A stretch of 17,992 nucleotides of DNA, taken from the NCBI GenBank assembly GCA_964625175.1, contig CAZVAO010000045.1, forward strand, positions 1 through 17,992, in the 5' to 3' direction. The notes under the pieces were generated by a model. That model searched no databases. It saw nothing but the letters and a program-made list of their open reading frames with translations, and was not told the origin of the DNA. Of this stretch, positions 1 through 6,347 are shown one piece after another. Every line of letters begins with the position of its first letter. The stretch's first letter is position 1. The translations under genes and the position numbers were made by a program. The DNA is from CAZVAO01 sp964625175 (GTDB lineage: Bacteria; Bacillota; UBA994; PWPR01).

Positions 1-6
1 CCTTCA

Positions 7-39
7 CGGGCGAAGCCCGCTTAACTTGCCGATAGGCAA
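7..39. repeat. Two small hairpins at the window's left edge
   Basis: Two short perfect inverted repeats lie back to back: CGGGC-GAA-GCCCG (7-19) and TTGCC-GATA-GGCAA (26-39). They belong to the hairpin-rich stretch left of the tRNA-Ser gene. No coding frame is apparent. The parent element may extend beyond the left edge of the window. Confidence 0.5.
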
Positions 40-56
40 ACTTCATTCCGCCAAAT

Positions 57-88
57 AAAAAGGACTATCAACTGATTGATAGTCCTTT
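57..88 (-). terminator. Rho-independent terminator behind the tRNA 3'-end copy
   Basis: A perfect 12-bp stem (59-70 with 77-88) has a 6-nt loop. Read on the minus strand it is followed by a T-rich run. It sits 3' of the duplicated tRNA-Ser end (93-115), just as the terminator at 230-279 sits 3' of the intact tRNA. This suggests that the duplication once carried a complete tRNA transcription unit. An outer TCCGCCAA/TTGGCGGA pair (47-54, 94-101) flanks the hairpin. Confidence 0.7.
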
Positions 89-92
89 ATAG

Positions 93-115
93 TTGGCGGA
101 GAGGGGGGGATTCGA
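93..115 (-). repeat. Second copy of the tRNA-Ser 3' end (truncated tRNA or att-like remnant)
   Basis: These 23 bases match 282-304 exactly: the CCA end, discriminator, acceptor 3' strand, and part of the T-arm of the intact tRNA-Ser gene 189 bp away. Identity stops abruptly inside the T-loop and the rest of the tRNA is absent. The copy is either the remnant of a tandem tRNA-Ser gene or a displaced 3' end of the kind left by tRNA-targeting integrases. No integrase is in the window. Confidence 0.7.
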
Positions 116-223
116 TGTTTGGCAAAGCCAAACCCTACGTCGGGACTATGCTGTCCCTCCTTATTTTTCCCTAAAAACATATATGTTTTCTTAACGGGAA
201 AAACTCTCTCGGGGTTCGAATCC
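108..223. repeat. Hairpin-dense element bounded by 8-bp inverted repeats from the tRNA T-loop
   Basis: The segment starts with GGATTCGA (108-115) and ends with its exact reverse complement TCGAATCC (216-223); both are T-loop sequence. Inside are four hairpins: TTTGGC/GCCAAA (118-132), GGGAC/GTCCC (142-157), an outer TTTTTCCC/GGGAAAAA pair (164-171, 196-203), and within that pair a perfect 16-nt palindrome, AAAACATATATGTTTT (174-189). No open frame explains it. It resembles a small non-autonomous repeat or a structured RNA inserted in a tRNA duplicate; its identity is unknown. Confidence 0.5.
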
Positions 224-229
224 TTTAAT

Positions 230-279
230 GATTAAAAAACGGCTTTCAAAACACCATAGAGATGGTATTTTTGAAAGCC
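230..279 (-). terminator. Terminator of tRNA-Ser
   Basis: The long stem GGCTTTCAAAA (241-251) / TTTTGAAAGCC (269-279) has a second inner pairing ACCAT/ATGGT (253-257, 262-266). On the minus strand it is followed by GTTTTTTAAT. It begins a few bases beyond the tRNA CCA end, so the tRNA is probably a single-gene transcript. Confidence 0.85.
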
Positions 280-282
280 ACT

Positions 283-370
<88 letters not shown>

Positions 371-374
371 ACGC

Positions 375-395
375 GGTAATCTGGTCAAGATTACC
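375..395 (-). other. Hairpin in the 5' leader of the tRNA-Ser precursor
   Basis: A perfect 7-bp inverted repeat GGTAATC/GATTACC with a 7-nt loop lies between the predicted transcription start and the mature tRNA 5' end. It would be removed by RNase P. Whether it acts in processing is unknown. Confidence 0.4.
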
Positions 396-401
396 ACAGG
401 T

Positions 402-410
402 ATTATATCA
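402..410 (-). promoter_or_regulatory. Extended -10 promoter of tRNA-Ser
   Basis: On the minus strand this reads TGATATAAT, an extended -10 box (TG-N-TATAAT) about 32 bp upstream of the tRNA 5' end. The hexamer 17 bp further upstream is a poor -35, as is usual for extended -10 promoters. Confidence 0.6.
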
Positions 411-535
411 GTTTTTCTCCTAAAATAACAGGGTTCTTTTTAAGGAGAAAATGGGTTAGGGATTATCCTCTATTATGCCATCGTTAGCATCGTTCAAACA
501 TCGTTTCACTATTGTTAGCAATCATGTAGCTAACC

Positions 536-1600
536 TCACAGCACAATCAGTTCTTTAGGGGCATGGGTCAAATTGCGCCCGGGTGCTTCCGGTCCTACAA
601 CCAAGAGGTCTTCGATACGAATTCCACCCCAGTCAGGTATGTAGATGCCGGGTTCCACGGACATGACGGTGCTGGTTTTCATAATATAATTGCTATTCGG
701 TTTGAAACGGGGCTTTTCGTGGACGGTCATCCCTAGGCCATGACCTAGTCCATAATCGAAACAATAGGGTTTGAGATCAGCATCTTTAATGAGTAGTTCG
801 CGTGCCAGAGCATCGCAGTCGTGGGCCGTCATCCCAGCTTTAATGTGTTCAAGCGCATGGATTTGCGACTGCAATACTTTATTGTAAACGTATTCCTGTC
901 TTTCTGTGGCTTCCCCCATGACAACGGTTCGGGTGGTATCGGAACAGTAGCCATTATAGATGATCCCGAAATCCATCAGCACGAAGTCACCATGCTGAAT
1001 AATCTTATCTGTCGGTTGGGAGTGGGGCAGAAAACAACGTTTCCCTGAAGCGAGCAGCAAATCAAAACTGAGATGGTCAGCACCCTGTTGATAAAGTAGA
1101 TTAACAAATAAGGCCTTAGCTTCTTTCTCTGTCATACCGATCTTCAGGTGGTTGAGAAACTCAAGATAGGCGCGGTCCGCCATGGCGGTTGCCTCTGCGA
1201 TCAACTCAATTTCATCGATTGTCTTGACTAAACGCAGGTCTTCGATGAAATCTGTACAGCGGACCCAGACCTGTTCAGGGAAGCCCTTCATGATCTTCTG
1301 AGCCTGCTGCCAGGCCATGCGGTGGCTCTCAAAACCGATCTTACGCAGCTTCAGTTCCTTTGCTATACCCAAAAGGGTTTCCAGGCTGCCTCTAATCAGT
1401 CGGTACTCTGGGTACATCGTCTCAAAAGCCGGAAAATTACGCGACGTTGTTGCCAGCCAGACCTTGTCCGAGGTGATCAGCAGATTGGCAGGCAGAAAGT
1501 AGTTCCCTTTATGGCATAGCCAATTGACGTTGGTCGCTTCCGTCACTAGGAAGGCGTCGAGTTCAAACTCCGCTAGCTTCTTCTGTAGGCGTTTATACAC
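536..1600 (-). CDS. M24B family metallopeptidase, Xaa-Pro aminopeptidase/dipeptidase type
   Basis: This 354-residue protein has the two-domain creatinase/prolidase layout. The N-terminal domain (about 1-125) lacks metal ligands, and a pita-bread catalytic domain follows. All five expected dinuclear metal ligands are present: D210 and D221 (MDFG...SDTTRT), H287 (GLGHGLG), E316 (SVEPGIY) and E330 (RIED). Candidate catalytic histidines are H193 and H294. Family members remove an N-terminal residue preceding proline or split Xaa-Pro dipeptides in the cytoplasm. The gene starts 6 bp after the aminotransferase stop on the same strand, so the two are probably cotranscribed, linking proline-peptide turnover to amino-acid transamination. 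Immediately past the stop is a GTTAGC/GCTAAC hairpin (514-534) without a clear T-run. The exact substrate is not readable from sequence. Confidence 0.9.
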   Translation of the reverse strand: MYKRLQKKLAEFELDAFLVTEATNVNWLCHKGNYFLPANLLITSDKVWLATTSRNFPAFETMYPEYRLIRGSLETLLGIAKELKLRKIGFESHRMAWQQAQKIMKGFPEQVWVRCTDFIEDLRLVKTIDEIELIAEATAMADRAYLEFLNHLKIGMTEKEAKALFVNLLYQQGADHLSFDLLLASGKRCFLPHSQPTDKIIQHGDFVLMDFGIIYNGYCSDTTRTVVMGEATERQEYVYNKVLQSQIHALEHIKAGMTAHDCDALARELLIKDADLKPYCFDYGLGHGLGMTVHEKPRFKPNSNYIMKTSTVMSVEPGIYIPDWGGIRIEDLLVVGPEAPGRNLTHAPKELIVL

Positions 1601-1606
1601 GATCGT

Positions 1607-2527
1607 TTACTCCACTGGAATTCCGTACTTGGCCGTTTTTTTAGCGTACTCTCTTCCAAACATTTGGGTACAAGGACCAGGGACTTCTAGCCCTATAGTG
1701 CGACCGTCGATTTCATAAACGGGGGTAATTTCACCGACCGTTCCACACATAAATACTTCATCTGCATTATAAAATTCGTGAACGGATAGGTTGCGTTCTA
1801 CAACGCCCATACCTTGCTCTCTGGCAATTTCCATCAGTGTTTTGCGGGTGATGCCAATCAGAATATAATCCCCAGTTGGGAGTAAAAGTGTGTTGTCTTT
1901 AACCATCAGTAAGGTGCAGCTATTGGTTTCTGAGACAAATCCCAATTCATCAAGCATAATGGCCTCGTCTGCGCCTTGACGGTTAGCTTCCATGACCGCC
2001 ATAATCTGATTAAGCTGGTTACAATCGTGGATTTTGGCATCAAGATAATGTGGTGTATAGCGTTTAAAAGTTGAGGTAATTAGCTTGACACCTGCTTTAT
2101 TAAAAATGGGCTTTTTCTCATCGACACAAAGCACAATAGAACAATTGGTAATATTCATATGAGGGTTCATGCCCGTCATCCCTTTTTGGCCACGTGTGAC
2201 TTGGAGGCGGATGTGAATATTCTCAATACCGATGGCAATATTGCGGCGGATAGTTTCCTTACAAATCTCGATCATTTCTTCTTGAGAAACAGAGACCTCA
2301 ATGTTGAGGGTTTTGCAGGATTCATAAAGGCGTTTGACGTGTTCGCGTAGCATATAAATGCGGTTACCATAAACACGAATGCCTTCATAGACCCCATCTC
2401 CATGTTGGAATCCGCTGTCGTAAATTGAAATTTTAGCTTCTGATTTGCGACAAAACTCACCGTTTACATAAACGATGGTGTCACGCAGTTCTTGACCATT
2501 AACAATTATGCCTTCTTTGAAATTCAT
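1607..2527 (-). CDS. ilvE: Class IV PLP aminotransferase, branched-chain amino acid type
   Basis: This roughly 306-residue fold-type IV PLP enzyme transfers an amino group between branched-chain amino acids and 2-oxoglutarate. D-amino acid transaminase activity is an alternative in this family. Visible motifs, numbered from the upstream Met, are GDGVYEGIR (44-52), the PLP lysine K166 in DAKIHDCNQLNQ, E201 in VSETNS, and GITRKTLMEIA near 226-236, which binds cofactor phosphate. Length is normal for IlvE. Two adjacent ATGs occur: 2530 lies only 4 nt from AAGGAG, whereas 2527 gives a 7-nt spacing and is preferred. It is first in a two-gene operon with the M24 peptidase and is divergent from the MerR gene. 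No leu or ilv biosynthetic gene is adjacent, so assignment to biosynthesis rather than catabolism is open. Confidence 0.85.
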   Translation of the reverse strand: MNFKEGIIVNGQELRDTIVYVNGEFCRKSEAKISIYDSGFQHGDGVYEGIRVYGNRIYMLREHVKRLYESCKTLNIEVSVSQEEMIEICKETIRRNIAIGIENIHIRLQVTRGQKGMTGMNPHMNITNCSIVLCVDEKKPIFNKAGVKLITSTFKRYTPHYLDAKIHDCNQLNQIMAVMEANRQGADEAIMLDELGFVSETNSCTLLMVKDNTLLLPTGDYILIGITRKTLMEIAREQGMGVVERNLSVHEFYNADEVFMCGTVGEITPVYEIDGRTIGLEVPGPCTQMFGREYAKKTAKYGIPVE

Positions 2528-2615
2528 CATGTCACTCCTTCGGTAATATATGGGGGTTATTTCTGTAATAAGCGTAATGTTCCTGCAATAAGGGCGTAAA
2601 AAAAAGAGAAAAAGC

Positions 2616-2646
2616 TTGACTATGACATTGTGTCATGGTTTACAAT
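2616..2646 (+). promoter_or_regulatory. MerR-type promoter with 19-bp spacer and dyad operator
   Basis: The -35 TTGACT (2616-2621) and -10 TACAAT (2641-2646) are separated by 19 bp, longer than the usual 17 and typical of MerR-activated promoters. The spacer holds a perfect dyad, ATGACA-TTG-TGTCAT (2622-2636). This is where a MerR dimer would bind and untwist the DNA. The promoter directly precedes the MerR gene, so autoregulation is the natural reading. Confidence 0.85.
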
Positions 2647-2664
2647 ACTCTTGAGGTGATTAAG

Positions 2665-3417
2665 ATGTATAAAATCAAGCAAGCAGCAGACTTGGCTGGC
2701 ATGACCGTGCGTATGCTCCATCATTACGATCAAATTGGTTTATTGAGTCCGGAACAAACGACCGAAGCGGGATATCGTCTTTACTCGGATCGTGATTTAG
2801 CCGTATTATGGCAAATTAAATTATATCGCGAGTTTGATTTCAAGCTAGCAGAAATTAGACAGATGTTGGATAGTAGCGAAACCATGCGTTTGAATACACT
2901 GATTCAGCAGCGCGAATTGCTTGATCTCCAAATCGTACGACTAGAGAACATACGAAAGCAACTCGATCATCTTATTTTAGAGAAAGGAACCATAAAAGTG
3001 AAACGAAAGGATTTTAAGGCATTTGATATGAGTGCCATTGAAAAGCATAAAGAGGAACATCGCGAGGAAGTAAAAAAGCGATGGGGCACTAGTGTTGCTT
3101 ACCAAGAGAGTAGTGAGAAAACAGCTAACTATCAATCGGCCGACTGGCAGCGTATTCAAGAGGATCAAAATCGAATTTATGCTGCATTTGCAGAATTGCG
3201 GAATCGCTCTGTCGATGATCCAGAAGTACAACAGCTTGTTAAAGAGTGGCAGGCTCATATTACACATAACTTCTATCAATGCACAAATGAAATCTTAGCT
3301 GGCTTAGGGCAGATGTATGTGGCGGATGAGCGGTTTACAAAGAACATCAATAAACATGGTGCAGGATTAGCTGAATTTATAAGCGAAGCGATCAAGTACT
3401 ATTGTGCTAAGTTATAA
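2665..3417 (+). CDS. MerR family regulator with TipAS-like effector domain
   Basis: This 250-residue regulator starts MYKIKQAADLAGMTVRML, the usual beginning of a MerR winged helix-turn-helix (about 4-70). A long helix follows (about 75-108, dimerisation), then a C-terminal domain from about 128 that matches the TipAS pattern (YQSADWQRIQ, HITHNFYQCTNEI, FISEAIKYY). TipAS domains in TipAL, Mta and SkgA-type regulators sense drugs or stress signals and switch transcription on. The start at 2665 is chosen over an in-frame ATG at 2635 because that ATG lies inside the promoter and GAGGTGAT (2653-2660) precedes 2665. The transcript would start near 2653, giving a very short leader. No target gene besides itself is obvious, as the downstream genes are on the other strand. 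Confidence 0.9.
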   Translation: MYKIKQAADLAGMTVRMLHHYDQIGLLSPEQTTEAGYRLYSDRDLAVLWQIKLYREFDFKLAEIRQMLDSSETMRLNTLIQQRELLDLQIVRLENIRKQLDHLILEKGTIKVKRKDFKAFDMSAIEKHKEEHREEVKKRWGTSVAYQESSEKTANYQSADWQRIQEDQNRIYAAFAELRNRSVDDPEVQQLVKEWQAHITHNFYQCTNEILAGLGQMYVADERFTKNINKHGAGLAEFISEAIKYYCAKL

Positions 3418-3473
3418 ATTATAGCACCTTCACGTCTAGCCTATTTCTGATATACGCTAGCGAATGCGTATAG

Positions 3474-3507
3474 AACCGTCCCCTGTTTTAACGGAGGGCG
3501 GTTTTAG
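3474..3507 (+). terminator. Terminator downstream of the MerR gene
   Basis: AACCGTCC (3474-3481) pairs with GGGCGGTT (3496-3503), 8 bp with one G-U, followed by TTTTAGTGTTT. The GAACCGTCCCC half is suggestive of short dispersed repeats in some Firmicutes, but that could only be judged on a whole genome. Confidence 0.55.
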
Positions 3508-3545
3508 TGTTTAAACTCGTGATGCCAATATTGAAAAGAACATGC

Positions 3546-3580
3546 TAAAAAAGAAAAGCCACCTAATTCAGTGATGGCTT
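3546..3580 (-). terminator. Terminator of the DUF1874 gene
   Basis: On the minus strand a 6-bp stem AAGCCA/TGGCTT (3575-3580 with 3556-3561) is followed by TTTTCTTTTTT. It lies about 85 bp beyond the stop of the ring-nuclease-like gene. Confidence 0.55.
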
Positions 3581-3664
3581 GGTTGTGGATTAACGGTGAC
3601 AAAAAGCATTAAGACAATGAAAAGGGAAAACATTATTCCTTATAGACTTTTACAATTCGAATGA

Positions 3665-4006
3665 CTACTCTAATCGACGCATTATTTTAAAAGTGTATCC
3701 GATTCTCTCAATCTCATCTCTCACTAAAATAGATCCTTCTGCTGGTCGTTTATTCAGTTTAAAAACAATGGCTAATTGCCCAATTTGCTGCCTAAATTGT
3801 ATGCGACTCATCTTAATATCTTGTTCAAATACATCACTCATGATTTGGGCAGTCGACTCATGTCCAATTGCTGAGATAAAACCATGTGTGTCAATGAGTG
3901 CTTTTGCTTCAGGTATTGAGATATCGTCAATACGATACAGACCATTGGTCGTTGCTATGGTACCATTGAATAAAGCTATTGGATAAGTAACTTCTTGTGT
4001 ATCCAT
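3665..4006 (-). CDS. DUF1874 (STIV B116-like) protein, candidate cA4 ring nuclease (AcrIII-1/Crn2 family)
   Basis: This 113-residue protein is a full-length match by pattern to DUF1874: YPIALFNGTI at the N-terminus, the core GFISAIGHESTA (42-53), then RIQFRQQIG and KLNKRPAEGSIL. Viral AcrIII-1 and cellular Crn2 members cut cyclic tetra-adenylate, the second messenger of type III CRISPR. The AcrIII-1 residues I recall (H47, R66, R85, E88) have counterparts at a constant offset: H49, R68, R87 and E90. DUF1874 proteins also occur on archaeal viruses and bacterial mobile elements; YddF of ICEBs1 is, to my knowledge, one. The start is placed at 4006 because GGGAGGA precedes it by 7 nt. The frame opens further upstream (4102), but those residues look non-coding. 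No cas gene or CRISPR array is visible. Function is inferred from motifs. Confidence 0.85.
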   Translation of the reverse strand: MDTQEVTYPIALFNGTIATTNGLYRIDDISIPEAKALIDTHGFISAIGHESTAQIMSDVFEQDIKMSRIQFRQQIGQLAIVFKLNKRPAEGSILVRDEIERIGYTFKIMRRLE

Positions 4007-4094
4007 GTTTGATTCCTCCCTAACTGTCAGCGCTGAATATCGGTTTGATTTATCTGAACATACCTTGTTTATTCTGTAAAAATGGGCACACTTA

Positions 4095-4194
4095 ATGATC
4101 ATATTTGATCATGCACAAGCGGGTTTGACTCCAAGTACAAAGTAATAGGATCTGTTTAACATAGAATCAAGGATCATCACAAGATCAATCGATC
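4095..4194. promoter_or_regulatory. GATC-rich spacer with inverted repeat upstream of the DUF1874 gene
   Basis: Six GATC tetramers fall within 98 bp (4097, 4107, 4149, 4172, 4183, 4191), where about 0.35 would be expected by chance at this composition. The first two form the inverted repeat ATGATCA-tatt-TGATCAT (4095-4112). The spacer separates two minus-strand genes and could hold an operator or a methylation-sensitive control region for the downstream DUF1874 gene. No clear -35/-10 pair is visible. Confidence 0.4.
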
Positions 4195-4282
4195 CAATAA
4201 AACCCCATAAAGTGTCTAAATACATGTTGGTCCTTCGCTTAAAACTGCAAACTTCAGTTTTGACTGTTCAACAATTTCGGAG

Positions 4283-4717
4283 TTAGTGATCGTATGAAGC
4301 TTTCCGTTTACTGAGTACGACTCTAAACTTCCAGCCTTCATTCGTTGCAATCTCTTTAAAAGTTCTGGTGATGGCTCCAAGATCCAAGTCATATTCATAC
4401 GCTTTTCCTTCTGGACCGTACCCGATACCCTTCACATGGCGATATACGGTTGCACAGGCTTGACTTGATTTCTCTGACTTAAAACCAAAAGAGAATCCCG
4501 CACTGGTTTCTTTCTTAAACTCCCAAAAATACAAAGTGTTTTGGTCTTCGTCGAGCAATGCTAAGGCTCTATATTCAATTTTCTTTTTGCCCGTGGACCA
4601 TTCGGCGTCCAAAAATTCTTCTTGAATCTCAATATCTGTTACAGTACTCTCTTGGGGAAACACACCTAATGAGCGAAGTCTCATAGTGATGGCGTCAATC
4701 ATCTCTTGTTTTTTCAT
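4283..4717 (-). CDS. Hypothetical protein, 144 residues
   Basis: I do not recognise this family. The start is well supported by GGAGG 6 nt upstream of the ATG. The protein is soluble and charged, without signal peptide or membrane segment. It opens with a helix (about 1-17). A middle section rich in alternating hydrophobic and polar residues follows (KKIEYRALALLDEDQNTLYF, about 45-64; WEFKKETSAGFSFGFKSEKS, about 65-84), then GIGYGPEGKAYEYDLDLGAI (about 97-116), and a final helix and strand (ITRTFKEIATNEGWKFRVVL). The pattern suggests a small alpha/beta or beta-sandwich domain. It lies upstream of the DUF1874 gene on the same strand, separated by a GATC-rich spacer. A 60-codon frame overlapping its 3' end (4216-4398) is read as a shadow. 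Confidence 0.75.
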   Translation of the reverse strand: MKKQEMIDAITMRLRSLGVFPQESTVTDIEIQEEFLDAEWSTGKKKIEYRALALLDEDQNTLYFWEFKKETSAGFSFGFKSEKSSQACATVYRHVKGIGYGPEGKAYEYDLDLGAITRTFKEIATNEGWKFRVVLSKRKASYDH

Positions 4718-5084
4718 AATTGCCTCCGATGTTCATGTATATCCTATATTTTATCATAGATTAACCAACTCGTGCTCATTTATACCTATAATAGTTGTGA
4801 ATGCAGGCTGATGATCATGCAACTATCTTTTTTCGAACGGAATAAGGCGGGTGATAGATCCCTTTAGTGGAATGGTTTTGGACGCTGTCAAACCATGACG
4901 AGACAGGGGGATTTCTTCATACAAAAAAGCAGGGTTCACTTGGCTTTAGTCGAATAGGAAAGAGATTAGCGATATTTGATAAGAAGCCTCGTCCGAACGA
5001 GGGGGGTCAGTCACTTTAGGAGTTAGGGTAATAGCTAACTGATTTGATTTATCCTGAAAGAAATATAAGTGAGGAGGTAATAGG
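4718..5084. other. 367-bp gene-free stretch upstream of the dehydratase operon
   Basis: No convincing gene is seen. The stretch holds a perfect TATAAT (4787-4792) without a good -35. It also has three small hairpins: ATGGTTT/AAACCAT near 4873-4897, CCTCGT-CCGA-ACGAGG (4987-5002), and GTTAG/CTAAC (5022-5039) close to the dehydratase start. No T-box signature (GGTGGNACCGCG-like) or leucine-rich leader peptide is visible. A stop-free plus-strand frame of about 50 codons (from about 4858 to 5016) has no ribosome binding site and no recognisable product, and may be chance or gene debris. Confidence 0.5.
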
Positions 5085-6347
5085 ATGCATGCAATCGAAA
5101 AAATATTGGCAAAAGCAGCTGGTCGCGATCAAGTGGCCGCAGGGGAAATTGTCAATTGCAAAGTCGATTTTGTCGAAATTAATGATTTGTATTTACAGAC
5201 CATTTATTCATTTTACGAAATGGGTGGTAAAAAAGTTTGGGACCCCAATAAAGCAGCTTTTATTTTTGACCATTATGCACCAGCACCAACCGTAAAATCT
5301 GCCCAAATCCATAAGGAGATGCGCACATTTGCCACTGACCAAAATCTCAAGTATCATTTTGATATTAATAAAGGAGTTTGCCATCAGGTAATGCCGGAGG
5401 CTGGCTTAGTATATCCAGGGATGATCTTAGTGGCAACCGATTCGCACACGACTACACATGGGGCTTTTGGGGCTTTCGGTACCGGGGTTGGGTCGACGGA
5501 TATGGCAACCATATTGATGTCGGGAGAGCTCTGGTTTAGGGTGCCTGAGGTGATTAAAATTGAGATAACGGGGAATTTACAAGCCGGTGTCTACGCCAAA
5601 GATGTTATTTTGCATATTCTGGGGGAATTAAAAGCCGATGCGGCTGTCTATCAAGCGATTGAATTTGCGGGAGACTACATCGAGAGAATTGGCGTTGCTG
5701 ATCGCATGACAATATGCAATATGGCCGTCGAGATGGGGGCTAAGACCGCTTATATGGTGCCGAACGAGTTAGTAGTCCAGTATGTCAATGAACGATCAAA
5801 TACAGCCTATCAGATTCAAAAAACAGATGATGATTTTGAATATGAAGCCACCTATCAATTTGATGTCAACGAATTGTCTCCAAGTATCGCAGTGCCTTTC
5901 AGCGTAGACAATGTAAAACCCATTGAAGACGTCGAGAAGGTGAAAGTCGACCAGGCTTTCATTGGATCCTGTACGGGTGGGCGCTTAGAAGATATTAAAG
6001 TGGCCTACGAGATTCTCCATGGGAAAAAGGTGCATCATCAGACGCGTTTAGTGATTATCCCCGCCTCTGCTGAGGTTTTGCAAAAAACCATTGAATTCGG
6101 TTATATGCAGGCCCTCATCGAGGCAGGGGCTACTTTTTCTGCACCAGGGTGTGGTCCGTGCTTAGGAGTCCATGCTGGTTTATTGGCCGACGGTGAGGTG
6201 TGTATTTCTGCAACGAATCGCAATTTTCCTGGCAGAATGGGAAGTACAGGGGCTAAAATCTATTTAGCCTCCCCTGCAGTGGTTGCAGCCTCGGCTTTGC
6301 AGGGGATCATTGCAGATCCCCGCATAGTGCTAGCGGAGGATAAGTAA
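5085..6347 (+). CDS. leuC: 3-isopropylmalate dehydratase/homoaconitase family large subunit (LeuC type)
   Basis: This 420-residue large subunit of a two-subunit [4Fe-4S] hydro-lyase is of the short, archaeal/clostridial length. The cluster cysteines are C296 (GSCTGGR), C356 and C359 (PGCGPCLGVHAG). The substrate and active-site segment DSHTTTHGAFGAFGTGVGSTD is at 119-139. Enzymes of this family isomerise 3-isopropylmalate or homocitrate by dehydration and rehydration. A related enzyme is 2,3-dimethylmalate dehydratase (DmdAB) of Eubacterium barkeri. A strong GAGGAGG sits 9 nt before the ATG. The small subunit begins directly after the stop codon. No leuA, leuB or nicotinate-pathway gene is adjacent, so the substrate is undecided: leucine biosynthesis is the default reading, dimethylmalate or homoaconitate the alternatives. 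Confidence 0.92.
   Translation: MHAIEKILAKAAGRDQVAAGEIVNCKVDFVEINDLYLQTIYSFYEMGGKKVWDPNKAAFIFDHYAPAPTVKSAQIHKEMRTFATDQNLKYHFDINKGVCHQVMPEAGLVYPGMILVATDSHTTTHGAFGAFGTGVGSTDMATILMSGELWFRVPEVIKIEITGNLQAGVYAKDVILHILGELKADAAVYQAIEFAGDYIERIGVADRMTICNMAVEMGAKTAYMVPNELVVQYVNERSNTAYQIQKTDDDFEYEATYQFDVNELSPSIAVPFSVDNVKPIEDVEKVKVDQAFIGSCTGGRLEDIKVAYEILHGKKVHHQTRLVIIPASAEVLQKTIEFGYMQALIEAGATFSAPGCGPCLGVHAGLLADGEVCISATNRNFPGRMGSTGAKIYLASPAVVAASALQGIIADPRIVLAEDK

Noticed and set aside
2530..2634. Promoter for the aminotransferase-peptidase operon
   Set aside because: TTGCAG and TTACGC hexamers occur on the minus strand, but no -10 lies at acceptable spacing, so no site is annotated.
2977..3279. 100-codon minus-strand open frame inside the MerR gene
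   Set aside because: It is antisense to a clear TipAS-type domain, with no start signals or recognisable motifs.
4216..4398. 60-codon minus-strand frame overlapping the end of the 144-residue gene
   Set aside because: It lies mostly inside the larger gene in another frame, with no ribosome binding site and no family pattern; a frameshifted extension of the larger gene was considered, but nothing supports it.
4718..5084. T-box or other leucine-responsive leader upstream of leuC
   Set aside because: No T-box core sequence, no terminator/antiterminator pair with a T-run, and no leucine-rich leader peptide could be found.
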